DNA from: an uncultured Lachnospiraceae bacterium
Lineage (GTDB): Bacteria > Bacillota > Clostridia > Lachnospirales > Lachnospiraceae
NCBI GenBank assembly: GCA_947567595.1
Contig: CANOMQ010000018.1
Span: 1 to 64,000, forward strand
Direction: 5' to 3'
DNA: 64,000 nt
Of this stretch, positions 29,785 to 38,584 are shown one piece after another. The translations under genes and the position numbers were made by a program. Positions within the stretch are counted from its first letter, which is position 1. Each line of letters starts with the position of its first letter. A model generated the notes under the pieces. It did not search any database. It was not told the origin of the DNA and saw nothing but the letters and a program-made list of their open reading frames with translations.

Positions 29785-30954
29785 ATGAACACTACGGAAA
29801 TAAACAAAAGTTGCCATTATGTAAAAAAGTGTGGGGCGTGCCATATCGGGGACAGGACTTACGAGGAGGAGCTTGCGGAGAAAAAGCGGCAGATTGAACA
29901 ATTTGTAAAAAAATACTGCCCTGTAAAAGATATGGCAGGAATGTATTATCCCTATCATTACAGAAACAAAGTACACGCCGTGTTTGGAAGGAAAAAGGAT
30001 GAAGTGGTGGCGGGCACCTATGAGGAGGGAACGCACCGCATTATCCCGATTAAAAACTGCCTGATTGAGGACGCGCAGGCATCGGCAATTATTGAGACCG
30101 TGACAGAGCTGATAAAATCATTTAAGCTATGGGTATACAATGAGGATACCGGAAGAGGGCTGATGCGCCACATTTTAATCCGAAAAGGCATGTCCACAAA
30201 ACAGATTATGGTAGTCCTTGTGACGGCAGCGCCGGATTTTCCGCATAAAAACAATTTCATTGCAAAGCTTAGGGAGCTTCACCCGGAAATTACGACAATC
30301 GTACAAAATATAAACAGTCAGGACACGACGATGGTGCTTGGCGAGAAAAGCAAGACACTTTATGGAGCCGGATATATTGAGGATGTGCTTTGCGGTCTGC
30401 GTTTCCGGATATCGCCTTCGTCGTTTTATCAGGTTAATTCCGCGCAGGCGCAGGTGCTGTATAAAAAGGCAATACAGGCAGCCATGCTTTCGGGAAAAGA
30501 GACCGTCATAGACGCTTACTGCGGCATTGGAACAATCGGAATGGCAATGGCAGCAAAGGCAAAACGGGTTATCGGAATCGAGCTGAATGCCGACGCGGTA
30601 CGGGACGCCAAGGCGAATGCGAAGCGCAATCACATTGAGAATATCCAGTTTGTCGCGGCAGACGCGACAGAATATATGACACAAATGTCAGAACAGGGAG
30701 AGCGCGCGGACGTGGTTGTGCTCGACCCGCCAAGAAGCGGCAGCACACAGGAGTTTGTCAAGGCAGTTGCCGCCATAGAGCCAAAACGGGTTGTCTATAT
30801 ATCCTGCAATCCCGAAACACTGGGACGCGATTTGGAGTGGTTCCAAAAGGCGGGGTACAAGGCTGTGGAGGCGCAGGGGGTTGATATGTTTGCGTTTACG
30901 AATCATGTTGAGGTAATAGTTGTGATGCAGTATTGTGGAAAAGGGAAGAATTAG
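29785..30954 (+). CDS. 23S rRNA (uracil-C5)-methyltransferase, RlmD/RumA type
   Basis: The start was placed at the ATG at 29785, behind AAAAGGAGCA, giving 389 residues without an N-terminal TRAM domain. The protein carries the iron-sulfur cysteines C10, C16 and C19, with a fourth likely in I-K-N-C-L-I-E-D. The TrmA-family methyltransferase part has V-I-D-A-Y-C-G-I-G-T-I-G, V-V-L-D-P-P-R-S-G and the catalytic Cys in Y-I-S-C-N-P-E-T-L. It methylates a uridine at C5 in 23S rRNA in characterised relatives; the exact position is not certain here. Confidence 0.93.
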   Translation: MNTTEINKSCHYVKKCGACHIGDRTYEEELAEKKRQIEQFVKKYCPVKDMAGMYYPYHYRNKVHAVFGRKKDEVVAGTYEEGTHRIIPIKNCLIEDAQASAIIETVTELIKSFKLWVYNEDTGRGLMRHILIRKGMSTKQIMVVLVTAAPDFPHKNNFIAKLRELHPEITTIVQNINSQDTTMVLGEKSKTLYGAGYIEDVLCGLRFRISPSSFYQVNSAQAQVLYKKAIQAAMLSGKETVIDAYCGIGTIGMAMAAKAKRVIGIELNADAVRDAKANAKRNHIENIQFVAADATEYMTQMSEQGERADVVVLDPPRSGSTQEFVKAVAAIEPKRVVYISCNPETLGRDLEWFQKAGYKAVEAQGVDMFAFTNHVEVIVVMQYCGKGKN

Positions 30955-31107
30955 ATGCCCGTTTTTATAGATGCATAGGAGCGAAAATCGGTTTTGGGGA
31001 CGATTTGGGGATATTTTTAGGAATGGAAGGAAGTAAAGGGTACAGGAAGAAATTTTTTATGAAGGACTAGAGGATGGAATGCAGAGGAATAGCGAGAGAG
31101 AGATAAA

Positions 31108-31203
31108 ATGGAAGAACAGACGCCGGGGGAGGTGCAGCTAAAAGGCTAGATAGGCATCCTGCTCATTTCATTTATTATCCTGCTTTTTAAAATCATAAGG
31201 TAA
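31108..31203 (+). pseudogene. Tiny membrane-protein gene broken by an in-frame TAG
   Basis: An ATG behind GAGAGAGA opens 13 codons ending K-G, then TAG at 31147. Reading on in the same frame gives I-G-I-L-L-I-S-F-I-I-L-L-F-K-I-I-R and a stop at 31201, a clean single membrane segment. One base change (TAG to TGG, for example) would give a 31-residue small membrane protein. The rest of 30955-31249 shows no gene. Confidence 0.35.
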
Positions 31204-31249
31204 TCAATAGGAGAGCAGTGCGTAGCGCAGGATAGGGGAGGGAGAAGGA

Positions 31250-31357
31250 ATGGAATTTAAAAGCAGACTACAATTTGTTAAAGATGTTTATTTTTATATA
31301 AAAGCATATCTCGGGGATTTAGTTCCCCGAGATATGCTCAATTTTTTAGAAAATTAA
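31250..31357 (+). CDS. Possible small peptide (35 aa) overlapping a terminator
   Basis: The ATG at 31250 follows GGGAGGGAGAAGGA, a very strong ribosome site. The ORF reads M-E-F-K-S-R-L-Q-F-V-K-D-V-Y-F-Y and ends N-F-L-E-N. The strong hairpin at 31304 lies inside the coding part. It may be a small regulatory or orphan peptide, or the head of a truncated gene. Confidence 0.35.
   Translation: MEFKSRLQFVKDVYFYIKAYLGDLVPRDMLNFLEN
31304..31346. terminator. Perfect 14-base-pair terminator hairpin
   Basis: GCATATCTCGGGGA (31304-31317) pairs perfectly with TCCCCGAGATATGC (31324-31337) with a 6-base loop, then TCAATTTTTT. It stops rightward transcription before the leftward bla-like genes; an A-rich stretch before it could also serve the leftward genes. 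Confidence 0.9.
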
Positions 31358-31372
31358 GTAAAAAAATTTTTC

Positions 31373-31633
31373 TCATTCTCCCGGATATTCTCCGACATAT
31401 ATCCAGTCGCCGATCCAAACACCTATGGAAGAGTTATAAAGCCGTTTGTAAACCTTCCCGTCTTCAATTTTATAGAGCCATCTTGTAACATCAGATCTAG
31501 GGGCGACAGAATTTTCGCCTTGTTCCACCAAACAATTTTGGCTTGAAGCGGATGCGGTAATTGCAGGCTGCATGGAACATACGGATAAAGTTAAAACAGT
31601 TGTTGCAGCTAAAATTAATCTTTTAATTTTCAT
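31373..31633 (-). CDS. Small secreted protein (86 aa)
   Basis: A signal peptide (K-I-K-R-L-I-L-A-A-T-T-V-L then cleavage near A-S-A-S) leads a 55-residue mature part ending R-W-L-Y-K-I-E-D-G-K-V-Y-K-R-L-Y-N and W-I-G-D-W-I-Y-V-G. Its start overlaps the end of the M56 peptidase gene by 11 bases, so it is coupled to that regulator pair. The role is unknown; it could be the output or the sensed product of the regulatory pair. Confidence 0.75.
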   Translation of the reverse strand: MKIKRLILAATTVLTLSVCSMQPAITASASSQNCLVEQGENSVAPRSDVTRWLYKIEDGKVYKRLYNSSIGVWIGDWIYVGEYPGE

Positions 31634-32801
31634 TGATAAAGTCTCCTTTTTTATTATATATTTTTATCCCATTGGGATAACTATCCAAAGAATCAATTGT
31701 TTCAATATAGAACCCATTAATATATACTTCATAATTGGAACTGTTATTTTCAATAAAATAGGTATTTTCTGAATTAGGAACAAAAACGTTTTCCCTAATT
31801 TGCGGAGGGCAATAATCTGCCTCCAAGACAAACAAATAAGAAGACACATAAATACCTGCCACAATGGCTATCAGTATAATATTAATGAAAATCTTTTTGG
31901 AAATTGTATAATCATCCCGTAAAAGCATATAAAAACGTTTTTTTAAATCCTTATTCCGTGACTGCATTAAATAACAGGAATTTTTCTTTAAAAAAGAAGA
32001 CGGTGAAGAATGATTTATGGCATTCCTTTTCATGTACAACAGACATTTGGCATAGCTGTCCGTAATTTCAAATTCATTATTTGTGATCTTTTTATCAATA
32101 CGCATTTCCAATATTGTATCAATTTGTTTGTACAGTACAATGAAAGCAGGATTCCACCAGTAAATAATGGATAAAATACGGATGAATCCCTTTATAAGAA
32201 AATCATGATAGAAATGATGCATTGCTTCATGATAAAGGATATAGTACAGCTTATCGTTTGGAACAGGTATGTCGGCAGGCAGTATAATATAGGGATTCTT
32301 CATGCCGAATATGATAGGAATATCCATATTCGGTAAATCCACAACACGGAAATTATTTTCTCTGTTGTACTGTCTGCATATATTATCCAATATTGTCTTG
32401 TAAACCGCTTCTCCAGTGTGCTCTGTCCCGTATTTTAAAAGATAGTTTTTTGTAAAAAAATACTGATGGACATATCGGATAAGATTAAAAATGATACCAA
32501 TTACCCATATTGCTTCAAAGAGATTCCAAACGGAAAATTCGGCATTCAAAATTTGTATCTGAGGGTGCCGAAAGAAAAATATAGCTTCTGATAACATTTG
32601 AGAAAATAGAACATTCTCAGTAAACGTAAACTCAACTGGTACGAACAGCCGAATGACAGCTAATCCAATAAATACACCTAATAATTGATACCCTGCACAA
32701 ACCATTGTTTTATTGTGGAGAAAAATAAAGGCAATCAGACAAACAAGCAGACTGCTTGTCAGCAGTGCCATGAATATGGTTGAAAATGAAAAGTGCAGCA
32801 T
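31623..32801 (-). CDS. M56-family (BlaR1/MecR1-like) membrane metallopeptidase
   Basis: The 392-residue protein has several N-terminal membrane segments and the zinc peptidase motif Y-H-E-A-M-H-H (HExxH). The later segment W-W-N-P-A-F is typical for BlaR1/MecR1. It lacks the C-terminal penicillin-binding sensor domain of true BlaR1 (about 585-600 residues); instead a membrane segment and about 70 extracytoplasmic residues follow. In known systems this peptidase leads to inactivation of the BlaI repressor on signal. The signal here is not a beta-lactam as far as can be read. Confidence 0.88.
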   Translation of the reverse strand: MLHFSFSTIFMALLTSSLLVCLIAFIFLHNKTMVCAGYQLLGVFIGLAVIRLFVPVEFTFTENVLFSQMLSEAIFFFRHPQIQILNAEFSVWNLFEAIWVIGIIFNLIRYVHQYFFTKNYLLKYGTEHTGEAVYKTILDNICRQYNRENNFRVVDLPNMDIPIIFGMKNPYIILPADIPVPNDKLYYILYHEAMHHFYHDFLIKGFIRILSIIYWWNPAFIVLYKQIDTILEMRIDKKITNNEFEITDSYAKCLLYMKRNAINHSSPSSFLKKNSCYLMQSRNKDLKKRFYMLLRDDYTISKKIFINIILIAIVAGIYVSSYLFVLEADYCPPQIRENVFVPNSENTYFIENNSSNYEVYINGFYIETIDSLDSYPNGIKIYNKKGDFINEN

Positions 32802-32831
32802 AACATTCCATCCCCTTTATCTGAGTATATA

Positions 32832-33242
32832 TTAATCTTTCTTATTGTTCCTTTTCCCTTTATATTCCGTAAGCAGCCTTTCCAACTCATCAATATCCTG
32901 CATGGCTTTATCGGGATCATTGTCAGCCTTCATCATTGCATTAATCAGAGTATGTCCCGATACCAGCCTGCTAAAATGCAGATAGTCATCTATAAACATT
33001 TTCTGTATGATATCAAGAGCATCGCTTGTTGGCTTGAATCGTCTGGAAAAAACGTTGCCTTCCAGCGAAATATCTGCTATTTCTATTAATTTTAATTTTA
33101 TTAATTTTCGGATTGAGGGCTGGACAATGTTTGCTGTCATGTCGGGATGAAACGCAATAATCTGTGATACGTTTAAGGGCTCATTCGAATGAAGTATCGT
33201 GCACAAGATGTCGTATTCTTTTGCATTCAAATATTTATGCAA
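32832..33242 (-). CDS. BlaI/MecI-family transcriptional repressor
   Basis: The 136-residue product is a winged-helix protein of the penicillinase-repressor type: L-N-A-K-E-Y-D-I-L-C-T-I-L... V-S-Q-I-I... V-Q-P-S-I-R-K-L-I-K-L-K-L-I-E. The C-terminal half should form the dimer. It starts with TTG behind AAGGGGGG. It lies 30 bases before the M56 peptidase gene on the same strand; the pair should regulate itself and the small secreted protein. A -10-like TATAAT on the minus strand lies at 33269-33274. Confidence 0.85.
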   Translation of the reverse strand: MHKYLNAKEYDILCTILHSNEPLNVSQIIAFHPDMTANIVQPSIRKLIKLKLIEIADISLEGNVFSRRFKPTSDALDIIQKMFIDDYLHFSRLVSGHTLINAMMKADNDPDKAMQDIDELERLLTEYKGKRNNKKD

Positions 33243-33428
33243 AGTAACAATCCCCCCTTTGAAAACACATTATATGACGAAATAAATAACCACAATATAT
33301 GTTTCCTTAAAAAAATACAATTTTATTATACACTATAAAATTAAAATATTCAATAATTAAATTTTGATAAAATATAAATTTCAATAATGCTTTATAATAA
33401 AATATAAAATAACAAATTAAAAAATTAA

Positions 33429-33456
33429 TTGACAAATTTTTTAATAATGCTATAAT
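33429..33456 (+). promoter_or_regulatory. Promoter of the contractile injection locus
   Basis: TTGACA (33429-33434) and TATAAT (33451-33456) are perfect matches with a 16-base spacer. It lies in a very AT-rich 300-base interval that otherwise holds no gene. The first gene of the locus starts at 33544. Confidence 0.88.
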
Positions 33457-33543
33457 GCTGATAAAAGATTAATGATAAAAAATATTTGGCTGAAATGCAT
33501 AACAAAATCTGTCAGAGTCAGGAGCAAACAGAGGTGACACAGC

Positions 33544-35376
33544 ATGAAAACAAAGAGAATAAAGATAATATGTATGGCGTTGTGCTCAATATTTATTCTG
33601 ACAATATGCCTGCACTTTCCATGTATGGCATCGGAAGAACAAAAGTTTGATATAAACAATGGCGAAGTTGTATTTATGCTTGACACAAGCGTTTCCATGA
33701 ACGGACATGACAAGGACAGGCTTGCGGTAGATGCAGTCAGACAGGCATTTTACAGCCTGCCTTCAAATTATGAAGCAGGTCTGGTCGCTTACAATACGGA
33801 AATACAGGCGAAAATTCCTTTCGGGACAGAACAATCACAGTGGGATGAAAACCTTAATGCAATTGAATATACCGGATACACCAATGCCGGTGAAGCGTTA
33901 AGGCAGGCTGTGGAGCTGTTTTCCGATAAGGAGAAAACGAACCGGTATGTCATCATCTTAACAGACGGGGAAATTGATATGCCTGACGCACAGCAAAAAG
34001 AGGCTTCAAGACTTCTATATGAAAAAATGGCAAGAGAGGCAAAAGAAAAAGGCATTGTCATATATATTATCGCATCAGGCAGCGAATGGAATGGAACAGG
34101 AGCCCATATTTTTGACGGTGCGGGGCTGACGGACGGAACAATTTATTGGGAGGGGCAGTCAGGGAGCATATCGGAAATTATGAAGCGCATTCTGTATGAC
34201 CGTATGAATTTTCCGAGGAGCGCCGTGGGAGCGTCAAAAGGAAACGGCGGAAAATTAAGTATGGAACTGCCTGCAGCGGCAGCGGAACACGCAAGAGTTG
34301 TCCTGACGGCAGAACAAGGGTTTGAGAATATAAGCGCAGAGTATGCCGCTGAAAATGGAACGGTCATAAATGGGAAAAAATTTGCGGTAGTTGATATTGA
34401 AAAGCCTTTGGGACAGAAAATAGAAATATCATACGAATCGACTGACGTGTCGGATGCCGAAGCATATCTGACAGTTGATTATGCGGCGGAAATAAAGACA
34501 CACATTACATACAGGACAGAAGAAGATCCGACAGCACAAAAGCAGGATGTCCAAAATGCGCAGACGGCATATAAACATATTGCAGACATTGAAATCTGGT
34601 TATCGGATACGCAGGGACGAAATGATGATTTATGGGACAGCGCATATTATGAAGGAAGACAAATTTCTTTTACAATAAATGGGACTCCGGCAGTGGAAAC
34701 AATTCATAAAGGAAGAATTTTGCATTCCATACAAATAGACGGGATCAGTGAAGCAGCATTGGAACTGGATGTCGCTAATCTGTCAGAACGGTTTGCAATA
34801 CGGCAGCCGTGCACCTTGACGTTCTCTCCTCCGGCTGATCCCGTGCCGGAGCCGAATTACATGCCGCTGTGGACTATTTTAGGCGTACTGGTATTAATAC
34901 TGACTGTCATTTTGATTGTGCTGGCGAAAAAGAGCAGGGAGACCGTGATTTATATGGCAAATCCTTCAGGAAATGAGGCAAAGAAGGAAGAAATAAAAGG
35001 CTGCACTTACACGGGAAAATTAAATATGTATGTTATTCAAACCCAGACAGGGCAGGATGTTGCACCGCAGACATACAGGCTGTTCGGCAGGCAGAATACA
35101 CGGATTACACTAAATCAGATTTTGAATTCATGCGGCATTAAGTTTGGGAAGATTGGCGCGGAGGACATTAGCTTTTATGCGGGACCGGATAAGGCGCTGA
35201 TTGTCATGGACCAGTCGGAAAAGTGTACGGTGCTCCGCGGAACGGAGATTTTGAAGAAGGGAATGGGATATCCTGTATATTATAACGGAAAACTGACTGT
35301 TACGTTTGAGGACGGAATAACGGAAATGGAAATCCATTATAAAAATCTAAAACCAAGCGAACAGCAGAATATATAG
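33544..35376 (+). CDS. VWA-domain membrane protein with FHA-like cytoplasmic tail
   Basis: The 610-residue product has a signal peptide (cleavage near C-M-A-S, residue 29), then an extracytoplasmic von Willebrand A domain. Its metal site is complete: D-T-S-V-S-M near residue 43, Thr in G-Y-T-N-A-G, and Asp in L-T-D-G-E-I-D. A beta-rich part and a single membrane segment (about 440-460, L-W-T-I-L-G-V-L-V-L) follow. The 130-residue C-terminal cytoplasmic part looks like a divergent FHA domain (Y-R-L-F-G-R-Q-N-T... R-G-T-E-I-L-K-K-G-M). This would join an outside sensor to cytoplasmic phospho-signalling. First gene of the locus; role inferred from the context only. Confidence 0.8.
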   Translation: MKTKRIKIICMALCSIFILTICLHFPCMASEEQKFDINNGEVVFMLDTSVSMNGHDKDRLAVDAVRQAFYSLPSNYEAGLVAYNTEIQAKIPFGTEQSQWDENLNAIEYTGYTNAGEALRQAVELFSDKEKTNRYVIILTDGEIDMPDAQQKEASRLLYEKMAREAKEKGIVIYIIASGSEWNGTGAHIFDGAGLTDGTIYWEGQSGSISEIMKRILYDRMNFPRSAVGASKGNGGKLSMELPAAAAEHARVVLTAEQGFENISAEYAAENGTVINGKKFAVVDIEKPLGQKIEISYESTDVSDAEAYLTVDYAAEIKTHITYRTEEDPTAQKQDVQNAQTAYKHIADIEIWLSDTQGRNDDLWDSAYYEGRQISFTINGTPAVETIHKGRILHSIQIDGISEAALELDVANLSERFAIRQPCTLTFSPPADPVPEPNYMPLWTILGVLVLILTVILIVLAKKSRETVIYMANPSGNEAKKEEIKGCTYTGKLNMYVIQTQTGQDVAPQTYRLFGRQNTRITLNQILNSCGIKFGKIGAEDISFYAGPDKALIVMDQSEKCTVLRGTEILKKGMGYPVYYNGKLTVTFEDGITEMEIHYKNLKPSEQQNI

Positions 35377-35404
35377 CGATATACAAGAAAAAGGAGGACT
35401 TCAA

Positions 35405-37588
35405 ATGGGAGACACAATCAGACAGACGAACAGAACCATGCTGATGGAAGAGGTAAATCCTGAAAAACTTGACTTTCTGACACTTGTAGGAGATGTCAGG
35501 GGGATGGAAAGCCTTTCAGATGACAAGATTAAGGAAATCCACGATCAGCTTTTGGTACGCAGTTTTGATGAAATGCTGGAGAAATTTGCACCGACAGTAT
35601 ACTGTTACTATGATGCAAACAATCAGAAGGTGGCATATACATTAAAGAAACCGGAAGGAATTCCGGAAAACATGCTGACGGAAATACCGCTGAACCGGAA
35701 GAACGAATATTTGGGGATGCTGATGTCCATGGTGGATACAAAGAGATCAGAGGGAACGATCAACGCGGACTTTAAATTTGAAAAACTAACGGACATGATT
35801 TCCCCCAAAAAGGTTATGGAGGAAATCAGGCAGAACCGTAAAGAGCTGCAGTATACATATGCACAGTATGCCGAGCTGGAGGACGGTGCTCCGCAGAAGC
35901 TTGATTTGGCGGACAAGTTAAATGTCATGTTTGAGGAGGCGAGCGCCAACTATAACAATGTCATGGCAATGCTCCCCTTAGCCATTGAAGACATCAAGAC
36001 GCGTCTTCTTTTGGGCGACAGCGGGGAAAAGAAAGACAATTCACCGCTTGCACTCGGGGTTTTGAGCATGGGGGCAGAAGGAGAGCTGCGCATTTTGGAG
36101 GCTCCCAAGGTGGAAACAACCGCGCTTGTTGCCGTAGATGATAATGCCAATACCGGTCTTATTGAAGCGTTGAAGGAAGATTATAAAACCCTGAATGAGG
36201 AAAGCAACGATTACGTGGAGGCGCTTGTTGCCAGAACATTCTGTCCTCTTACTTCCACGATGGAGAGCAGGATTGACCAAGAGAAGGAGGTTGCAAACTA
36301 TAATTCCTATTTGGAGTTTTATAAAGAATCAAAAGATGCGTTTATCAAAACAGTAAAACCGCTGATCGAAAAGCTGCTCGGAATTTGGTGCTATTTTGAA
36401 CAGTATCCGCAAAAGATAAAAGGAATGCGCCCGTCCCTTGTCATCACCAATGTTTCCAATGACATGATGGCAAAATCAAGCAATATTTCCAGACTGATTA
36501 CTTATCTGAATACCGTGAATGCGAAAAATGAATTCAGCAACACGGTATGGTATTCCATTGTGCCGTCAGTATCACTGGATCAGCACAGCAAAATGAAGCT
36601 CACAAGGGAGCGCTTTAAGGGAAACAGCGCGGCAATGAAGACGGATGTCAACAGTGTGGAATCCCTCGTCCGCCTTTTGGATGTGTTCAAGGATTACGGG
36701 GTGCAGTGCTTTTTCAGCTATGAGACGGGGGATACGACAACCTTTAACACACTGGCGACAGAAGGAATTGAAAAATATGAGGAGCGGTGCGCGCCTCTGA
36801 TGGGAAAGGCATTCAGTGAATACGCAATCCCGTGTCTTCCGAATTTTACGATTATACCAAAAGAGAAATCCGGAGTGGTATTGGACAGCCGTATGGTCAT
36901 CAATGAGAACAATGCGGTAGAGCTGTCCAAGGAAAAAGAAGACATCATGAAGCTTTGGATTGACGGTGTTTATGTAGGAGCCGCTTATGTGGCGGCAGGC
37001 ATTGTTTCCGCGTACCAGTGTCCGGAATATCTAAAGGACCGTTTCGGAAAGGCAGGCGTGGATATGCAGCTGCCCGGTGTCCGTTTCGACATTGAGGCGG
37101 ATGACCATTCACTGGCTGTCCGCACAATGATGTCAAAAGAAATTACGGGATTTACCAATTCGATAAAGGCGGACATCAACCGTAAAAACTTTGGATTTGT
37201 ATTTTCTTCCGAGAATGCATCTTATAAAGGAAATAACATCACAAACATTATGATTTATAAGAGCAGGAACCTGATGTCGGACGGATATACGTTTGAGCCG
37301 ATTTATAAGACGCAGGTAACGACTTACATAGAACGGATCCTGCGGCACGCCACGGGAGATTTCAAGGAAGATGCGATTGTCCAGTTTTTCTCGAATAATC
37401 CGCGCAGCCAGAAGAGCGAATGGTTATCGAAGCGGGAGTGCATCAATGCCGTTTTGGGAAAAGGGGACGATATAGAGTATTTCATTGATAATGAAAACGG
37501 ATACTGCACGCTGAACATTACGTTCAACGGAAACGTGAAAAATCTCGAAGTGGAGATAAACCGTTTAAATGCTGCTAACAGAGCGTAA
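35405..37588 (+). CDS. TssC-like contractile sheath protein
   Basis: The 727-residue product is cytoplasmic. Its C-terminal two thirds follow the TssC sheath pattern as I know it from Bacteroidota-type T6SS: P-L-T-S-T-M-E-S-R, N-T-V-W-Y-S-I-V-P-S-V, E-S-L-V-R-L-L-D-V-F-K-D-Y-G-V, G-V-Y-V-G-A-A-Y-V-A-A-G-I-V-S-A-Y and a final beta-strand end (Y-C-T-L-N-I-T-F-N-G-N) that would link subunits. It is longer than typical TssC (about 450-500), so the extra N-terminal 200 residues may stand in for the small sheath subunit TssB, which was not found. Strong AAGGAGG site. The two tube genes follow. Sheath call is by pattern, not by search. Confidence 0.75.
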   Translation: MGDTIRQTNRTMLMEEVNPEKLDFLTLVGDVRGMESLSDDKIKEIHDQLLVRSFDEMLEKFAPTVYCYYDANNQKVAYTLKKPEGIPENMLTEIPLNRKNEYLGMLMSMVDTKRSEGTINADFKFEKLTDMISPKKVMEEIRQNRKELQYTYAQYAELEDGAPQKLDLADKLNVMFEEASANYNNVMAMLPLAIEDIKTRLLLGDSGEKKDNSPLALGVLSMGAEGELRILEAPKVETTALVAVDDNANTGLIEALKEDYKTLNEESNDYVEALVARTFCPLTSTMESRIDQEKEVANYNSYLEFYKESKDAFIKTVKPLIEKLLGIWCYFEQYPQKIKGMRPSLVITNVSNDMMAKSSNISRLITYLNTVNAKNEFSNTVWYSIVPSVSLDQHSKMKLTRERFKGNSAAMKTDVNSVESLVRLLDVFKDYGVQCFFSYETGDTTTFNTLATEGIEKYEERCAPLMGKAFSEYAIPCLPNFTIIPKEKSGVVLDSRMVINENNAVELSKEKEDIMKLWIDGVYVGAAYVAAGIVSAYQCPEYLKDRFGKAGVDMQLPGVRFDIEADDHSLAVRTMMSKEITGFTNSIKADINRKNFGFVFSSENASYKGNNITNIMIYKSRNLMSDGYTFEPIYKTQVTTYIERILRHATGDFKEDAIVQFFSNNPRSQKSEWLSKRECINAVLGKGDDIEYFIDNENGYCTLNITFNGNVKNLEVEINRLNAANRA

Positions 37589-37636
37589 CTCTGTAGTAAA
37601 TAAATTAAGAGAAACAGTGCAAAAGGAGGTAACTGT

Positions 37637-38068
37637 ATGGGTTTCAGAATGAAAATTACAGGCGGGTCAGAACCGATTGACTTTGATGAAAGAAGCATCA
37701 CCAAGGTGGATTTTGACTCAAAGTCGGCAATGGATTCCAATGCAAGGGCCACGGATTACAGCCTTTCCGTTAAGGTCTGGGGAAAGATGCTGTACAAGCT
37801 TGGCGGAGAAGGAAATGATCCGACGCTTGGACTGGCGCAATGGTCACAGGTTCCGTCGGAGAAAGCGGACTGCTACAGAAATGCGGAAATCAGCGTAATT
37901 TCAGCAGGTCAGGTAGTGCGTCAGTTTACGCTGCCAAATGCATTTGTAATGGAGTATTCCGAGGAGGAAGACGACGAGGCAGGTGTAGGAACCTTCTATA
38001 TTCATATGAAACAGAAGAAGGATGAAAACGGCGCAATCAAGGTTGAAGGCGGCTTTGGCGGAGAATGA
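37637..38068 (+). CDS. Hcp-like inner tube protein, copy 1
   Basis: The 143-residue, beta-rich product fits the Hcp/tail-tube fold: K-I-T-G-G-S-E-P-I, D-S-N-A-R-A-T-D-Y, then L-A-Q-W-S-Q-V-P, E-K-A-D-C-Y-R-N and a final strand G-T-F-Y-I-H-M-K-Q. It would stack into the tube inside the sheath. AAAAGGAGGTAACTG gives a perfect ribosome site, as expected for a high-copy protein. It lies 48 bases after the sheath gene and 19 before a clear paralogue. Confidence 0.75.
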   Translation: MGFRMKITGGSEPIDFDERSITKVDFDSKSAMDSNARATDYSLSVKVWGKMLYKLGGEGNDPTLGLAQWSQVPSEKADCYRNAEISVISAGQVVRQFTLPNAFVMEYSEEEDDEAGVGTFYIHMKQKKDENGAIKVEGGFGGE

Positions 38069-38087
38069 TGAGAGGAGGTAACAGAGT

Positions 38088-38516
38088 ATGTCATACAAGG
38101 TAACGGTAGAAGGTATGGAAAGTTTTGAGATTGCAAAGGAATGCGTAAGGAGTGTCAGGTTTTCCACGGATATACCCTTGGATTCCAATGCAAGGACAAA
38201 GGATGTCGGAAGCACTCTGACACTTACGGGAAGAATTCTGACGGCAGTGGACGGGGATCCGTTTGACAGCACCAGAAAGCTTGCGCTGTGGTCAGCAGTT
38301 CCGGCTGAGAAGGCAGACTGCTACAGAAAGGTAACAGTGGAGCATATTGCGGCAGGAATTATGGAGCGCAAATATTATTTCCCGAATGCGTTTGTCGTGG
38401 ATTACAAAGAAGATTTCGGCGACGCGGAGGGAACGGGAACGTTTACACTGGTTATTAAGCAGAAAAAAGATAAACTGAATATGATAACGGTGGAAGGCGG
38501 TTATCCGGCTACTTAA
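38088..38516 (+). CDS. Hcp-like inner tube protein, copy 2
   Basis: The 142-residue product aligns along its length with copy 1: D-S-N-A-R-T-K-D, L-A-L-W-S-A-V-P-A-E-K-A-D-C-Y-R-K, and F-P-N-A-F-V-V-D-Y. The N-terminal half differs more. Having two tube proteins suggests either a mixed tube, or one main tube and one adaptor ring at the base or cap. It has the same strong GAGGAGGTAAC site. A terminator follows. Confidence 0.75.
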   Translation: MSYKVTVEGMESFEIAKECVRSVRFSTDIPLDSNARTKDVGSTLTLTGRILTAVDGDPFDSTRKLALWSAVPAEKADCYRKVTVEHIAAGIMERKYYFPNAFVVDYKEDFGDAEGTGTFTLVIKQKKDKLNMITVEGGYPAT

Positions 38517-38525
38517 AGGAATATT

Positions 38526-38561
38526 GGGCGTATTCGGTATCAACCGAGTGCGCCCGTTTTT
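38526..38561 (+). terminator. Terminator after the sheath-tube block
   Basis: GGGCG-TA-TTCGGT (38526-38538) pairs with ACCGAG-TG-CGCCC, followed by GTTTTT. It splits the sheath-tube genes from the regulatory genes, which have no obvious promoter of their own, so partial readthrough is likely. This would give far more sheath and tube message. Confidence 0.8.
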
Positions 38562-38584
38562 GAAACGGAAAAAGAGATAAAAAA

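Noticed and set aside
29682-29897. Second rightward frame at the start of the RlmD-type gene
   Set aside because: It overlaps the real gene and has no supporting features.
31623-33242. Beta-lactam resistance operon
   Set aside because: The peptidase has no penicillin-binding sensor domain and no beta-lactamase gene is present.
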